Origin: Trametopsis cervina
Taxonomy: Eukaryota; Basidiomycota; Agaricomycetes; Polyporales; Irpicaceae
Assembly: GCA_022385755.1 (NCBI GenBank)
Contig: MU278356.1
Coordinates: 666,589-730,588, forward strand
Length of the DNA stretch: 64,000 nucleotides
Direction of reading: 5' to 3'
Shown here: one piece after another, positions 9,363 to 20,689 of the stretch
Numbering within the stretch: the stretch's first letter is position 1
Layout: each line of letters starts with the position of its first letter
Program-made: the position numbers and the translations under genes
The notes under the pieces: model-generated
The model's input: only the letters and a program-made list of their open reading frames with translations
What the model was told of the DNA's origin: nothing
Database searches by the model: none

Positions 9363-12278
9363 TCACGTCTTCGCGTTCTGCGCTAGCCTCTGCCTTTTCT
9401 GCAACTTCCGTTCCACCATCTCAATGTACTGCTGCATCCCGCGGTCGAGCAACTTCACTTTACCATTTCCAACGTAGAATGTCTGCCCTTGTTTCTTGTT
9501 TCCGTCAGGATCGTCGTCACTCTCGCTGGACGATACGTCGGAGGGATCCTCTTCACCGTCACCGAAGGCTCCGGCTGATGACAGGGAACAGCCCTCTATT
9601 ATAACGCGGCTGAACCAACTGCGAATGACATGAGGTTAGCTCTATCTCATATATAGAAAAACAGAAAAGGTGGTAGCGTACCGGTCATGAGTGACAAGGA
9701 TGATACCACCGGTGAAGCTACGCAAGGCGATGGCAATTGCTTGGATCGTTGGGGCGTCGACGTGGGTTGTTACTTCGTCAAGAAGCCTTTCAGCATCCTT
9801 CAGTGACGTCGAAACCCTCGTATACACCGTGCACGTACAAGAGAGAAGGGCGGGTGTGAACAATCAGAGCAAATGCCAATCTAACCTGCAGGTCGGGACA
9901 GTACGGCCGTGTCAATACCGCTTCCACCAAGAATAGCGAGCGTATGCTGACCTTCTGACCTCCTGATAGTGCAGAAATGGGAGTCTCACTGATGGTGCGG
10001 CCCGCAAGACCCAGTCCGGCCAGAGATCGTCTCGCATCAGGCTCCGTAATCTGCTCACCCTTCCTACTGAAATGATCGAGGAAGTAAGAGAGAGCTGTTT
10101 GCTTAAATTCTCCGGTGAGTTCTTCGACAGCGTGCTGCGAGAAATATCCAATTTTCATCAAGGGATGTCGCACTATGGTTCCTTTGGTTGGAACAAGCTC
10201 CCCCAGAATGAGTTTTGCAAGTGTTGACTTTCCGTGGCCATTCTAGTGGATATCGCCGCCGCCGTTAGCCGGCATGAATCCATCATTGAACGCTGTATTA
10301 GACTCACCGCACCAACGAATGCGCATCTCCCTCCCTGTTCAACGGTAAATGTTACACCTTCCAGGATGGGCTTCTCCGCTTTAGGGTAACGGAAATAAAC
10401 GTTGTCCATATGTATTAGGTTTCCCGCCGTGCGGAGCTTCTCCGGATTGTCAACGGTCACCTTCACTGGTGGTTCACCCTCGTCGATAACGATGGCGCCT
10501 CGAGCAGTAAGGTGATATCCTCCAAAGTCCCTGTTCAGCTTGAACCGGCCACCTTTGGCTGACGTTTCAGCACCCCAACGTTCGTCCAGTCTGCCGTAAA
10601 GCGTGTCAGGATACCCTAGTACGCCCTAGAAGAAATAACGAACTTCTTCTGTCGTGATTTAGCCATGCGCAGTCTGAAATGGTAGCTAGTGAGCGACAGA
10701 ATGGCATAGGAGATCATCGAATCAGCCCACTTGTTATCATCACCCGTCTGCTTTGCCGTTGCCTTTGCCTTCTGAATGGTGCTCTCTATCTACGAGTGGA
10801 GGCCGACAATATGAAAAACGTGCAAACATGGTTAAAGCACAAGCAGACCACGTACGTGTTCCTTCTTTTTGTCCAAGGCTTCCTGCTGCTTAGTGGAGGC
10901 TTTCCGTCTCTTGCGCTCGTCGATCTCAAATGCGCGTGGTGTGCCTTCGAAATACTTGAGCGTCTTGTCACGAAGGATGATGGTCTCTTCAACCACATTA
11001 TTTAGGAAGACTTGGTCGTGGGAAGTAAGCACAAGGGTACGGTCCTGGTTGATAAGATACTGTTCAAGCCACAGTGTTGCTTCCAAATCCTGTAGTTACT
11101 ATAATGAGCACGTTAACGTCCAAGCGTATACAAGAATTGCGCACAAGGAAGTTCGACGGCTCATCGAGCATGAGGATATCGGACTGGACGAGTAGTGATG
11201 TTGCAAGAGCACAGCGTGACCTCCACCCTCCCGAGAGGTCTAGGTATCGACCGTTCATCATATTCTGCGAGAAACCTAGACCGGTTAAGATAGTTGCCGC
11301 TCGCGCCTCCGTTGTCGAAGCATCCAACTACAATTTTCCTGTGAAATTTGGGGAGCGTGTGGTGTATAGGCCGAGCTCACCAGCTCTAAGGTCGTGGAGA
11401 CTTCCATCAACATCTCCGACGCTTTGCTTGCTGCGTCAAGCTCAATTGTTCCGGCAGCAAGACTGTGTGCTTGTAAGAGCCAGGACAGGATAAGATAACG
11501 CATGGGGCGTACGCTTCCTCCGCCTCCTTAACACGTACTTCTGCTGCGATCTCCTCCGCCCGCGCTTTCTTACCTCGAGCACCGGAAGTCCTGGTTGCTA
11601 TCTTCCGCGCCTCGGTTAAGTCCTTCTTCAGCCGTTCAAGGCGAATCGAGGATACAATGCGCTGAGTTTCCGTGATAGACGTAGCTTCTACGGCCCTTGT
11701 GAGAACTACATCGATGATTAAATTGAGTAGAGGTTAACACAGAGGAAATAATGTATTGCACCCTCGAATTCTTTCATAGCCTCTGACCGTTTCTTATCTC
11801 CGTGAATGACATGTTGCAGGACGGATGTATCTCCATCCTCCGACAGGAGCGCATTGCTAGTATCCTGTACCTGCGACACAAGGAGGATGCGGATGCCATT
11901 ACTGATCCCTGGAATCAGCTTGTCTGCGATGGCTTGCAGAAGAGCTGTGAGCCGATTATATGCAGATGTATCAGTACTGTCGGCAAGACTATGGACTCGC
12001 TGTGACTGACTGGACTTTCCGGTGCCATTCCTGCCCATAAGGTCAATCCACATCCAAACCAGGAGTGAAGATCTGAGTAATTACCTTCCCACTAAGCCGT
12101 AACGGACACCTTCCTTGAGCTTCAATCGACAATCCGTAAGGAGGTCTCGCTGGCCAACAGCAATTGTTACGCCCTTCAGGTCAATTTCCGCGACATTGGT
12201 GTTAAGGGTCTCTGTATGAAAGCGGGACTGCTGTGAAATAGCTGTGATAGCAGGAGATGGAGCTGCCTTTGACGCCAT
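9363..12278 (-). CDS. ABC-F family ATPase with two nucleotide-binding domains
   Basis: Soluble tandem ABC ATPase without membrane segments. ABC-F proteins act on ribosomes in translation or ribosome assembly rather than in transport. At least ten exons join in frame from 12278 to the stop at 9363. NBD1 has Walker A GRNGTGKST (split by an intron near 12035), an LSGGW signature, Walker B LMLDEPSNFLDLEATLWLE and an H-loop LTSHD. The charged linker between the domains has the ERKRRKASTKQQEALDKKK type. NBD2 has Walker A GANGHGKST, signature LSGGQK, a Walker B of LLLDEVTTHVDAPT and H-loop VTHD. The DEVTTHVD element departs from the usual DEPTNHLD of ABC-F proteins. The C-terminal tail is acidic, then basic. 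It is divergent from ETR1. The class is firm; I do not assign it to a specific yeast paralogue. Confidence 0.88.
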
Positions 12279-12608
12279 TTCTGAAAGTTGTCAGTGAGTG
12301 TACCGAACAGTAGGAGGACGTTGAATTCGCGTTGGAGGTATTGCTCTATCCTTGCTGCAAGTTGCTAACGCCTCCGTCATTCTGAACTCTGTATATATGC
12401 AGTGCCAAAGGTTGACATCGTGTCCAGTCAACGAAGTGTGTCCTGCGGCTCCGGTAGCACGATGGCGTTAGCGCACGTATCCCCCAGCGCCTGAGCTTCT
12501 CAGAACTAACGGTCCTCTCGGCCCGACTTCTATGAAGTAATGGGTCCGCCTGGTGGTCTTGTCTTCGAGACTTCGACTAGGTCTACCATCCTGCGCTCTA
12601 CAATCGTT
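12279..12608. promoter_or_regulatory. Divergent promoter, ABC-F / ETR1
   Basis: About 330 bp lie between divergent start codons. An AT-rich stretch with tatatatg sits near 12391. No coding exon, E-box palindrome or repeat was recognised. Shared promoter use is inferred from layout. Confidence 0.45.
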
Positions 12609-14078
12609 ATGCTTCGAGTTCAGGTGCGTTCGAACATACGCTCTGCGAGATATTTCTCGACTTCTTTCCCCTGTCAAGCCAATCGGGCCATAGTATACAC
12701 CAAACCCGGAAATCCTGTAGAAGTTCTTCATGCCAAAACATTCCCTTCGCTGCCACCACCGTCACCTACCACAGTCAACATCAGATACTTGCTTTCCCCT
12801 ATCAATCCAGCGGATGTCAACGTGATTGAAGGGAAATACCCCACCAAAGCTACCTTGGTGAACGAGCTCTCAGGGCTCCACTTAGATCCAGCGGTATTCG
12901 TAGCGGGTAATGAGGCTTTGGCGGAGGTGACTGAGGTCGGCGACCAGGTGGAAGGCCTAAAGAAAGGCGATAGAGTTGTTATGAATGGAGCACAATCTGG
13001 TACTTGGCGGTCTGCGCGCAGCATTAGCCCCGCAGATGTTACCAAGGTTCCACAGGGCGCGAGCGATGCCGTCGCTGCAACAATGACCGTAAGGCTTCCG
13101 ACGGTTAACGGGTAGATTGACGGCTGAGTGCGCATAGGTCAACTTTGCAACCGCATATAATATGCTCCATGATTTCGTTGATCTGAAGAAAGACGACTGG
13201 ATAATACAGAACGGTGAGTTCTATTCTTATTGAACCTTGCACTACAGCTCATGTGCTAGATAGGTGCCAATAGTGCGGTTTGTCCCAGTTACCAGTGTAC
13301 ACCATCCGGTCCTCATATCCATATCAGGTGGGGCAGGCTGTGATACAAATTGCAGCCCGTAGAGGCCTTCGTACTCTCAACTTTGTCAGAAACAGGTTTG
13401 TCTACATAAGAGCGTTCGTATCGTGCACGTAGCGAAGCTGAATATTGGTCTAGAGATAGGCACGAGGACTTGAAAGCTTACCTGACCGGTCTAGGAGCAA
13501 CCGAAGTCGTCACATATGACGAACTCCAGAACAAAGACTTCAAGAATAAAGTACAGCAATGGACAGAAGGAAAAGTACGATTGCGAAGCCTTCCAATCAT
13601 ACTGCTACTCATCAACTCTAATGCTCATGTAGCAAATCCGCCTAATGCTTAACTGCGTTAGTGGACAAGTCACTTCCGCGGCCGTACGCCTGCTTGGGCA
13701 GGACGCACATCTTGTGTCTTACGGAGCGATGTCAAAGGAGCCATTATCACTCCCAACATCAGTATTCATATTCAAGAACCTGACTTGTCACGGATTCTGG
13801 CAGTCAAGATGGTATCAGGACGCAGATACACATAAGAGGGAAGCATTGATGAAAACCCTCGTCGAGTTGCAGGTACGTAATATACCTCATATCTCAGTAG
13901 CGGAACACTGAGAGAGGAGTGGCTATAGCTCAAAGAAGCCGAGCATGAAATATTGACGATTCCGGCTGACCACAGCGACGACACTGTGACCGAGAAAGTC
14001 AGGGAAGTTATGGAAAAACTCTCCAAGGGACAGTACGGAAAGAAAGTATTATTGAAGATCGAGCAACCGGTCGACTAG
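12609..14078 (+). CDS. ETR1: Mitochondrial 2-enoyl thioester reductase
   Basis: NADPH-dependent trans-2-enoyl-CoA/ACP reductase of mitochondrial fatty-acid synthesis (MECR/Etr1), needed for lipoic acid and respiration. Seven exons were joined; the first is 12609-13088, the second 13138-13213 and the third only 14 nt (13264-13277). The stop is at 14076-14078. The N-terminus, MLRVQVRSNIRSARYFSTS, is a typical presequence. The medium-chain reductase fold follows. It includes the SPINPADVNVIEGKYP block and its catalytic-region equivalent. The cofactor loop NGANSAVGQAVIQIA is assembled across the micro-exon, and the NFVRNR segment binds the NADPH phosphate. The C-terminal part has the GFWQSRWY motif of the family. 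An earlier in-frame methionine at 12540 lacks presequence character. Confidence 0.93.
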
Positions 14079-14207
14079 GCCATAGAGCTGCTGTGCGCAT
14101 CCTTACCGAGGGCAGTATCATCACTCAAACACACACTTGATATGTATGACCATACGCAAGTCCAGCATGCATTCTCGAGTGGCATAAAATACGATATATT
14201 AGACATA

Positions 14208-15039
14208 TTACATCTTCCTGTCTTCGAAGAAACGCTATATACCTGGTCGTCAGAATAGCGGGTCGGCGCGCGATGGCGAAACAAACATACCTTGAGATGC
14301 CGCAGCTGCCACGCACAAGTGAGCACCAGTACAACAATCTGCGCCAGACTGTACCACACTGTCCTCGAGTTCGTGGTTTCGCTCAAATCCCTGTAGTTTG
14401 CCTCCCTCTCGCGCTGATACTGCTGCTCTCGTCGGATGTCCTCCAATTTCTGATTGAGGTCGCGAAGCTTGGCAGAGAGCTCCGAAACGTGCGAACGATC
14501 GTGTTCTCGGTCTGGCTTAGTGCTTCCGACAACGATATCAAGGTATAGACGGATGTGCGTGGTGGTGGACCATGAGTTGCCGGCTACAGTTGAGAGGCAG
14601 ATAGCGTGGTCGCCTGATTCGTGGGAAGTGAACGTGAAACGGCTATCGTAGGGTCCTCGGGTTTTTACGACGTTATGACCAGTCGCAAGCTCCTGTACGT
14701 CAGAAGGAACATTAAGTCACCGCTGAGACGAATGCTGGTGTATGACTGACGTCGACTTCAACCAATATCCCGAGCCCTGCATTCTCGACATACTTCGCGT
14801 TTCTCTCGTCCCACTCCAATGCTTTGTAGTGGCCTATAAAATGGGGGGAAATCGAGTTAGGTCGACCTGTCTGATAGAGTGACTTTTCGCCGTATACCTT
14901 CCACCACGGTGTCCGCAGGAATTTCCTCAAGGAAGCATCGCTTTTCGTTAGAGTCGAGATAGAAATGGAGGGCGTTGGTTGTAACAGCTACAAGTAGCAG
15001 AAACAAGATGGAAAGATGGGGCGTCCCTATGCGAGCCAT
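14208..15039 (-). CDS. p24 family cargo receptor (Emp24/Erp type)
   Basis: Type I membrane protein of COPI/COPII vesicles that selects cargo such as GPI-anchored proteins between ER and Golgi. It starts at 15039 with a signal peptide (SILFLLLVAVTTNALHF), followed by the GOLD domain with the EKRCFLEEIPADTVVEGHY block. A coiled coil (SELSAKLRDLNQKLEDIRREQQ) comes next, then one transmembrane segment near RTVWYSLAQIVVLVLTCAWQ. Four or more exons join in frame. The last encodes a short cytosolic tail, RFFEDRKM, ending at 14208. The two phenylalanines are the usual COPII export signal; the basic end resembles a weak COPI signal. Which p24 subfamily it belongs to cannot be decided by eye. It is divergent from RPF1. 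Confidence 0.92.
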
Positions 15040-15255
15040 AGAGGTAGGTCGTTGAAGAGGAAGGTACGCAGAGCTGGCACTGTACTGAGAAAGCCACGAT
15101 ACCTCTTTGATGCCTCTCGCTGTTCCGTCGCCGAGGGCATATTGAGATCAAGATCTCTCCCACGTGGCTCTCATTGGGCGTTTGAAAATATGGATTTTGA
15201 CCGACATCCTTCAGCAGCTTGAATCACCTTCCGCGGACCATACAGCATTGCAAAG
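15040..15255. promoter_or_regulatory. Divergent promoter, p24 / RPF1
   Basis: This 216-bp region has a CACGTG palindrome at 15161-15166 and an inverted CCAAT box (ATTGG) at 15173-15177, seven bases apart. Both are common fungal promoter elements. Function is inferred. Confidence 0.5.
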
Positions 15256-16748
15256 ATGCCGTCAAGCAGGTTTGAGCCTTCTTCTATCAAGAACAAGATA
15301 AAACGAGAGGAGATCGCGAGGAAGCAGAAGAAAGAGAAGGGTCAGTCAAAATTGCAGAAACGACTCGCGCAGGCAAAAGTAGAGGCAGATAATCCAGCGG
15401 CGAAGAAGGTCTGTGATCACTGTCCCAATAGCGATATGTTGTTGATTACTGAACGTTTGATATCGCTTGAAACACATAGAGGCGTCAGGTAGAGAATGTT
15501 CCCAGAACACTAGACAACACCCGTGAATATGACCCTTCTATGGTCACCGCAAACCCTGCTTCGCATAACCGCGAAGCAGAGCAACCAGTTGCCTCATCTT
15601 CATCGACTGTGCCGCCAAACTCGCAGCCTCAGGATGAGTCAGCAGCAGATATCTCAGTGGACCCATTCGCCTCGTATTTTTCCGGCGAGGTAGACCCAAC
15701 TATCCCACCCAAAGTGTTGATCACGACGTCACAGAAAGCCACCCGGATCACATATGAGTTCTGTGAAGAGCTTGTCAGTGTACTACCTGGCGCAGAGCTT
15801 ATAAGAAGAAAGAAGGGCCAAGGGTTTGAAATGGGACGAATTGCAGGGTGGGCGGCGAATCGCGAATACAGTCACTTAGTCGTAGTGAACGAGAATATGA
15901 AGAAACCCAGTGAGCCGATCGCTTAAACCCATGATATACTATACTCACGGGTCACTCAGACGCAATAACCATGGTGTATCTCCCTAACGGACCCACTGCA
16001 TACTTCAAACTCTCGTCAATTGAACTTACCAAACAGATATCAGTGCGTGAGGTTGTTTCAGCTTATTTCTTGGTGCTGAAACTTTCACAGGGACATGCGC
16101 GGTCTACTGGTCATTTTCCCGAGCTGGTTCTGAATGGCTTCGTAACGCGGCTGGGCCATACTGTCGGTCGCTTGTTCCAAACACTCTTCCCACCGATGCC
16201 GGAGTTCCAGGGCAGACAGGTTGTCACGCTTCACAATCAGCGCGACTTCCTTTTCTTTCGAAGACATCGGTACGTTGTAGACTCGCATGCGTACTGGAGC
16301 GTGAACTAACAGCCCTTCTAGGTATGCGTTCCGATCAGTAGAGAAAGTACAGTTGCAAGAAATCGGGCCTCGATTTACCCTCAAGCTGCGTTCGCTGAGA
16401 AAAGGTTTGCCTGCGGTGAAGAACTTAGGCGATGTCAGCAAAAATCCCGAATTCGACACCTTTGGCGAAGACGAATCCACACCAGAGAGTATTGCCGCTG
16501 CGAAGAACGATGAAAATGCCGCGAAGCAGAGGGATGCCGACATGGCAGAGACAATGGAGGAAGGAGAGGCGCAGAATGCGGAAGAGCCAGAAGCGTCATC
16601 AAGTCAGCCAAAAAGTGTTGTACCCCCGAAGGAAGATGAGTATGTGTGGATGTGGAAGGTAAGCAATTAATCATCATGAACTTTGTACTCTGACTTACCA
16701 TCCTTTCAGCCGGACTTGGAGACTACCAGGCGGACCTTCTTTTTGTAG
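15256..16748 (+). CDS. RPF1: Ribosome production factor 1, Brix domain protein
   Basis: Nucleolar protein of 60S ribosome assembly, needed for 27S pre-rRNA processing. The N-terminus is very basic (KNKIKREEIARKQKKEKGQ) and followed by a low-complexity Ser/Pro linker. The Brix domain follows over several exons: PKVLITTSQKATRITYEFCE, the RRKKGQGFEMGRIAGWA block, VYLPNGPTAYFKLSSI, and FPELVLNGFVTRLGHTVGRL. The typical HNQRDFLFFRRHRYAFRS block is completed across an intron near 16270-16322. The region before the end is acidic, then EDEYVWMWKPDLETTRRTFFL closes the protein, as in other Rpf1 proteins. The stop is at 16746-16748. Introns lie near 15410-15489, 15910-15960, 16040-16090, 16270-16322 and 16659-16710. 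Confidence 0.94.
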
Positions 16749-17369
16749 ACTCGCATACGTTTTCTTACTGCTAGTGGAAACGAGGTGTCCCCCCGATAGC
16801 CTCTCAATCTCATGTTTTTCAGTTCATCCCTTGGGCCTCCAGACAGCGGGATATTGTTAGCCGGCATCCCTTTATAGTGAACTCAACCCGATATCGAAGT
16901 TTCTCGACTACAGCGGCCAGTTGCAGGCTTTGCTATGATTCGCCATTGATTCTGTCCAATACGACATACTAGGGCGTTCCCTCGCTTGCCTCTCCTTGGT
17001 GATAGGCGAGTACACAATCCGTTATACTACTAGGAACGCTCAGTGGAGATAGTTTATAGCGAAAGGCATGATGCAACCACATCTCGCATCTGTATCGGCA
17101 ACCGACGAGCCCGCTGTATTATTGCCGCCACACCAAGGTGTAACGATCGCATCCTGCTCTCACTGGTACGATTCACATGGACTATCTCTAAAATAATCTC
17201 GCTGTGATGATTCTGATCGGATGAACATAAATTAATGCTAAACAAGAGGGAAATAGGGAGTGGGGGATATTGGCTAAAGCGTCAATATGAGAAAGCAGTA
17301 GGCCAACATATCCTAGCTAGGCGACTTCCAAGATATTACATGATAGTACAGGGGTTAATTCTTCGACGC
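16749..17369. other. Intergenic, convergent RPF1 / unknown gene
   Basis: About 620 bp between converging genes, somewhat AT-rich. Short frames on either strand show no protein character. No tRNA, transposon end or clear repeat was recognised. Confidence 0.5.
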
Positions 17370-18085
17370 CTACACCAGACGCTTTGGGGGCTCGGGGGAT
17401 GGAGCTCGTGCACCCTTCAGAGCCTGAACAGCGCGCTCCCGCTTCCATTCTTCGAACTCCTTGAAATCGGCCTCGCGTTCAGCTTGCTCGCGAGCTTCTT
17501 TTTCACGCTGGGCACGGCGTTCAGCAAGTCTCTTCACGAATATTGGAGGAGAGGTAAATGTATTAACAAAGCTCTATAACAGTCAGGCACTTACGGTCTT
17601 CAGGGATTCCATAGATGTCAACAGACTGTCTAGTCCTTCTTCTGAGAACTCCATGAGCTAAGCAGACAGTCAATAATCAGAGGGCGATACTGGCTTATGT
17701 GATCAACACTCACGCTGTTGGTAGCTTGTTGCTTGATGTTCATCAAACGCTGTTTCTCTTCGTCCCATCCATCCGCAGTAACTGGCACATGCAGACTGGG
17801 GCTCGGAGCAACAGCTGGACCCACCGAGCCTTCTGGTGTCTGTGTTGGTGCAAGGAACGGGTGTCGTTCCCTCCAAAAGCCCTGCCGCTCCTGCGAGGCT
17901 GGCTGTGGCGGGGGATACGCCTCCTTCGATATGCTTGGTCTCATGCAGTGCTTGACATGATAGTGCTCTATACATTCTCTGTTCTTCATGAACCAGGCAC
18001 CGCTGGTAGCACCGATAATGAACCAGAGAATCCGAGAGGGCCGGTGCCAATGCAAAGCTCGATGCCAGTGCCCAGCGGGGTGCAT
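17370..18085 (-). CDS. Unknown small protein, one TM segment and charged coiled coil
   Basis: I do not recognise the family. Three exons, 18085-17714, 17657-17595 and 17531-17370, give about 198 residues. The N-terminus is His/Arg/Trp-rich (HPAGHWHRALHWHRPSRI) and runs into one probable membrane segment (ILWFIIGATSGAWFM). A HYHVKHC motif follows. The middle is Pro/Gln/Ala-rich. Exon 2 encodes a conserved-looking helix, LMEFSEEGLDSLLTSMESLK. The last exon is a highly charged helix (RLAERRAQREKEAREQAERE) with a basic, proline-rich end. A basic N-terminus before a single TM segment would suit a mitochondrial inner-membrane or ER protein, but this is inference. An upstream methionine at 18115 could be used instead. 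The clean splice sites argue that it is a real gene. Confidence 0.7.
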
Positions 18086-18887
18086 GGTACTAAGGTGAGG
18101 TGGAGGAAGATGCAATAGGAGGTTAAGATAGACGGACGAGTGACGGATCAGTCAGCGCGAGCTGCGGGTGGGTATGGATGGATAGCGGACAGTAGACGAA
18201 TTGGTTGGTTTAAACTCGTTCGTGAGCACTGGTCCTTGTTATACCTCTCGCGACGGCTTCGGCACGCCAGATGGCGTAGCCACTGTGGCCATATCAGCTA
18301 CTCTGTTCGGCGATTGTGCAAATGTAAACACTCATCGGGGCGGCGCAGGCTGCGCGCTTTGCTGCGACCATGAGGCGTTTGTCCGGCACAGGACTGACAT
18401 TTTCCCGGGGACGCGGCTGGACCGCGACGCGACGCGTTTACCTTCCGGCGGGGCACGTGATTCATCACGCACGCCAAATGACCTCGTCAGTGCGGCCGGC
18501 ATTGCGCTAGTCCTGAGGCACAGTAGACGGATTTCGACTTTCCGTGCCTCAGCATTACTGTACTTGTTTGCGCAAGCATATTGAGGCACGGTTGATTTTT
18601 TCAATCGACTCATACTCGTGATGACACTCCTACTTCTCAGCTGAGCCGCAATATACAGAGGAAGGCATGACAGTGCACGCTATGCAGTGGATCTACACCC
18701 ACTTCCAATCCCAGTTACTATAGGATACAACAACACTATGTGTACACTCCCTCCTGTTCTGACGGTATTGCTACCTAAGTAGCAGCCCAACTAGCTAAAT
18801 CTTTAGACACAAATCATTCCAATAGCGTGAATACGTATGAAACACAAAACCGAGAGGTACTTCACCACACTAGACGAGCCATCATCC
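18086..18887. other. Intergenic with E-box and GAGGCAC repeats
   Basis: About 800 bp upstream of the unknown gene and downstream of the J-protein gene. It holds a CACGTG palindrome at 18454-18459 and a set of GAGGCAC / GTGCCTC elements at 18513-18591. Frames here are open but not gene-like. It is probably the promoter of the 17370-18085 gene plus the 3' region of the J-protein gene. Confidence 0.5.
18513..18591. repeat. Three copies of a GAGGCAC element in alternating orientation
   Basis: CTGAGGCAC at 18513-18521, its inverse GTGCCTCAG at 18544-18552 and TGAGGCACGG at 18582-18591 lie at spacings of about 30 bases. The ends could pair as an inverted repeat, or the copies could be a cluster of transcription-factor sites. 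No known factor is assigned. Confidence 0.55.
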
Positions 18888-20314
18888 CTACCAGCCAGGA
18901 TTCCCACCATAGCTGGGGTCTCTGTCGCCGACATGGTGCGAATGGTCTCGGCTACTGGCGGCGTAGATCTTATTTCTCGATCGACTATGGTGTCCTTGGC
19001 CGGACGAACTGGTAGGATCGGCGTGATATGGATGAGAAGCAGAATAATGTGACGATTGATCACGGCTGTATCTGTGACCGTCGTCATATATCTGGCGGTT
19101 TGGCTGACTCAATCTGGATGTCGAGCTCGAACCTCCACGGTAGTAATCTGGTTCTGCAACGGCTATTCCAGGCTGAGAACGGTGGACAGAAACAGAGGGC
19201 TTACGAGCGTGTGGGGCGGCAGGCTCTTGTGTATGTTGCTGGTATGGTGAAAAGTCGAGTTGAGCGGGTGGCTGTGACGAAGGGAGCGGTCGGTTCGTGG
19301 GTTGGTCAACACCATTGATCGTGTACCGCTCGCCTTCCGGAGAAGACAGAGTAACGTGTTCGTTGCCCTTGGCGTCGTGTTTATTGGAGCTAGATCTTAT
19401 AGCAATGCAGGAGGTTCACGCACCTGTGCATCCCGCCGTTTCGTGATAGTCTCTGTACGTCCATTAATCGACCGTGTTACCGTACTCTGCGAGACCCATT
19501 GTCCGCCAGACCCTATCGACTGCGTCGTAGAGCTGTACGATCGTACATTTGCACCTCCCATCCCGCGTAACATGTTAGAGAATAACGACTGGCCCATCTG
19601 GGACGTCAGCGAGCTGCCAAACGGACCTCGCGAGCCCCTTGACGTGCCAAATGGGGAAGTCATGAACGGGTTATTGCCGAAGAACGGATCGTTGAAGTCA
19701 TCATGAATATTATGGACGTCGCCGAAGAGGGAGTTGAATAGTTCGAAGGGGTCGGTGAAGGTAAAGGTAGGCGAGGGGCCGTACGGCCTGCCTGTGAAGA
19801 AGGGATCGGACTCAAATGGATTTGTGTTGCCGAAGGCAGAGAATGTGCGGTTCTGGCTTTGATAGTTTGGAGGAGATGTAGAGGATGGGCCGGCCTGGGG
19901 TTGGGGCACCGCCGTCGGTGGAGGCCATATGCCGTGTTGGTCGTATAACTACCAAATGTAAGAGTGTCTGTCCGAAAGATTAATTACTAGGAGACAAACC
20001 TTTCGTTTACTCTCGTCTACCAATACTTCATACGCATGATTCACCTGTATATACGGTCAGACGCTGCGACCCTTGCAACTCCAAAAGGGGACATACGATG
20101 CGGAACTGCTCGTTGGCTTCCTGTTTTTGTGCTTCACTTACACCTTGTGGTAGCCGATCAGGATGTGTCTTGAGTGCTCGCTTGCGATATGCCTTGCGAA
20201 CTACGCATCCCATGGATAAGTACACTAAGCAGACCTATATGAGTGATTTCACATACCATCTTCTGCTGTAGCAGTCCGATCGAGACCTAGGACCTCGTAA
20301 AGGTTACTTGCCAT
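18888..20314 (-). CDS. J-domain co-chaperone (Hsp40, class B-like)
   Basis: Hsp70 co-chaperone. It starts at 20314 with a complete N-terminal J-domain: ASNLYEVLGLDRTATAEDV, helix II KAYRKRALKT, the HPD motif, and helix III ending VNHAYEVLVDESKRKLYDQHG, spread over three exons. There is no zinc-finger region. The rest is a long low-complexity part rich in Gly, Phe, Ser and Pro (FESDPFF, DPFELFNSLFGD, GGQWVSQSTVTRSING), which resembles DNAJB6/DNAJB-type clients-binding regions. The C-terminal exon is Ser/His/Arg/Tyr-rich and disordered. No signal peptide or TM segment is present, so it is probably cytosolic or nuclear. The J-protein call is firm; the orthologue group is not. Confidence 0.9.
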
Positions 20315-20689
20315 GTTGGTACAAGGAAGGAAAGCACTGCAAGTCTGAGGTGAACGAGGTATAAGTAGTGCTGTGCGCGCGAAGAGTCGTGTCGAACTTC
20401 ATAGAAAACGGTGGCGTTCGATATTTACAGCCTCAAGGCAATGATCGATATCCGGATGTCCACCTCAATGGGATATGCTTACATAGCTTGAATCGTATTA
20501 CTATAGACTTCAGATGGCTCAACTGTAAGCACGACGGTGGGTGAGTGTAATGAAGTGCAGAACTAAGTGCGGCTAGCGCAGGCACAGGTGCATGTCGGAT
20601 CCCGATCAGGAGTAACGGTCCGGAAGTGAGCCGGATGCAACTTTTCGACTCTTCAGCCATTCAATCTGCGAACGTCAATTGCAGCCACC
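20315..20689. promoter_or_regulatory. Divergent promoter, J-protein / IPI3
   Basis: About 375 bp between divergent start codons. No palindromic E-box was noted. No coding exon or repeat was recognised. Shared regulation is inferred from layout. Confidence 0.45.
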
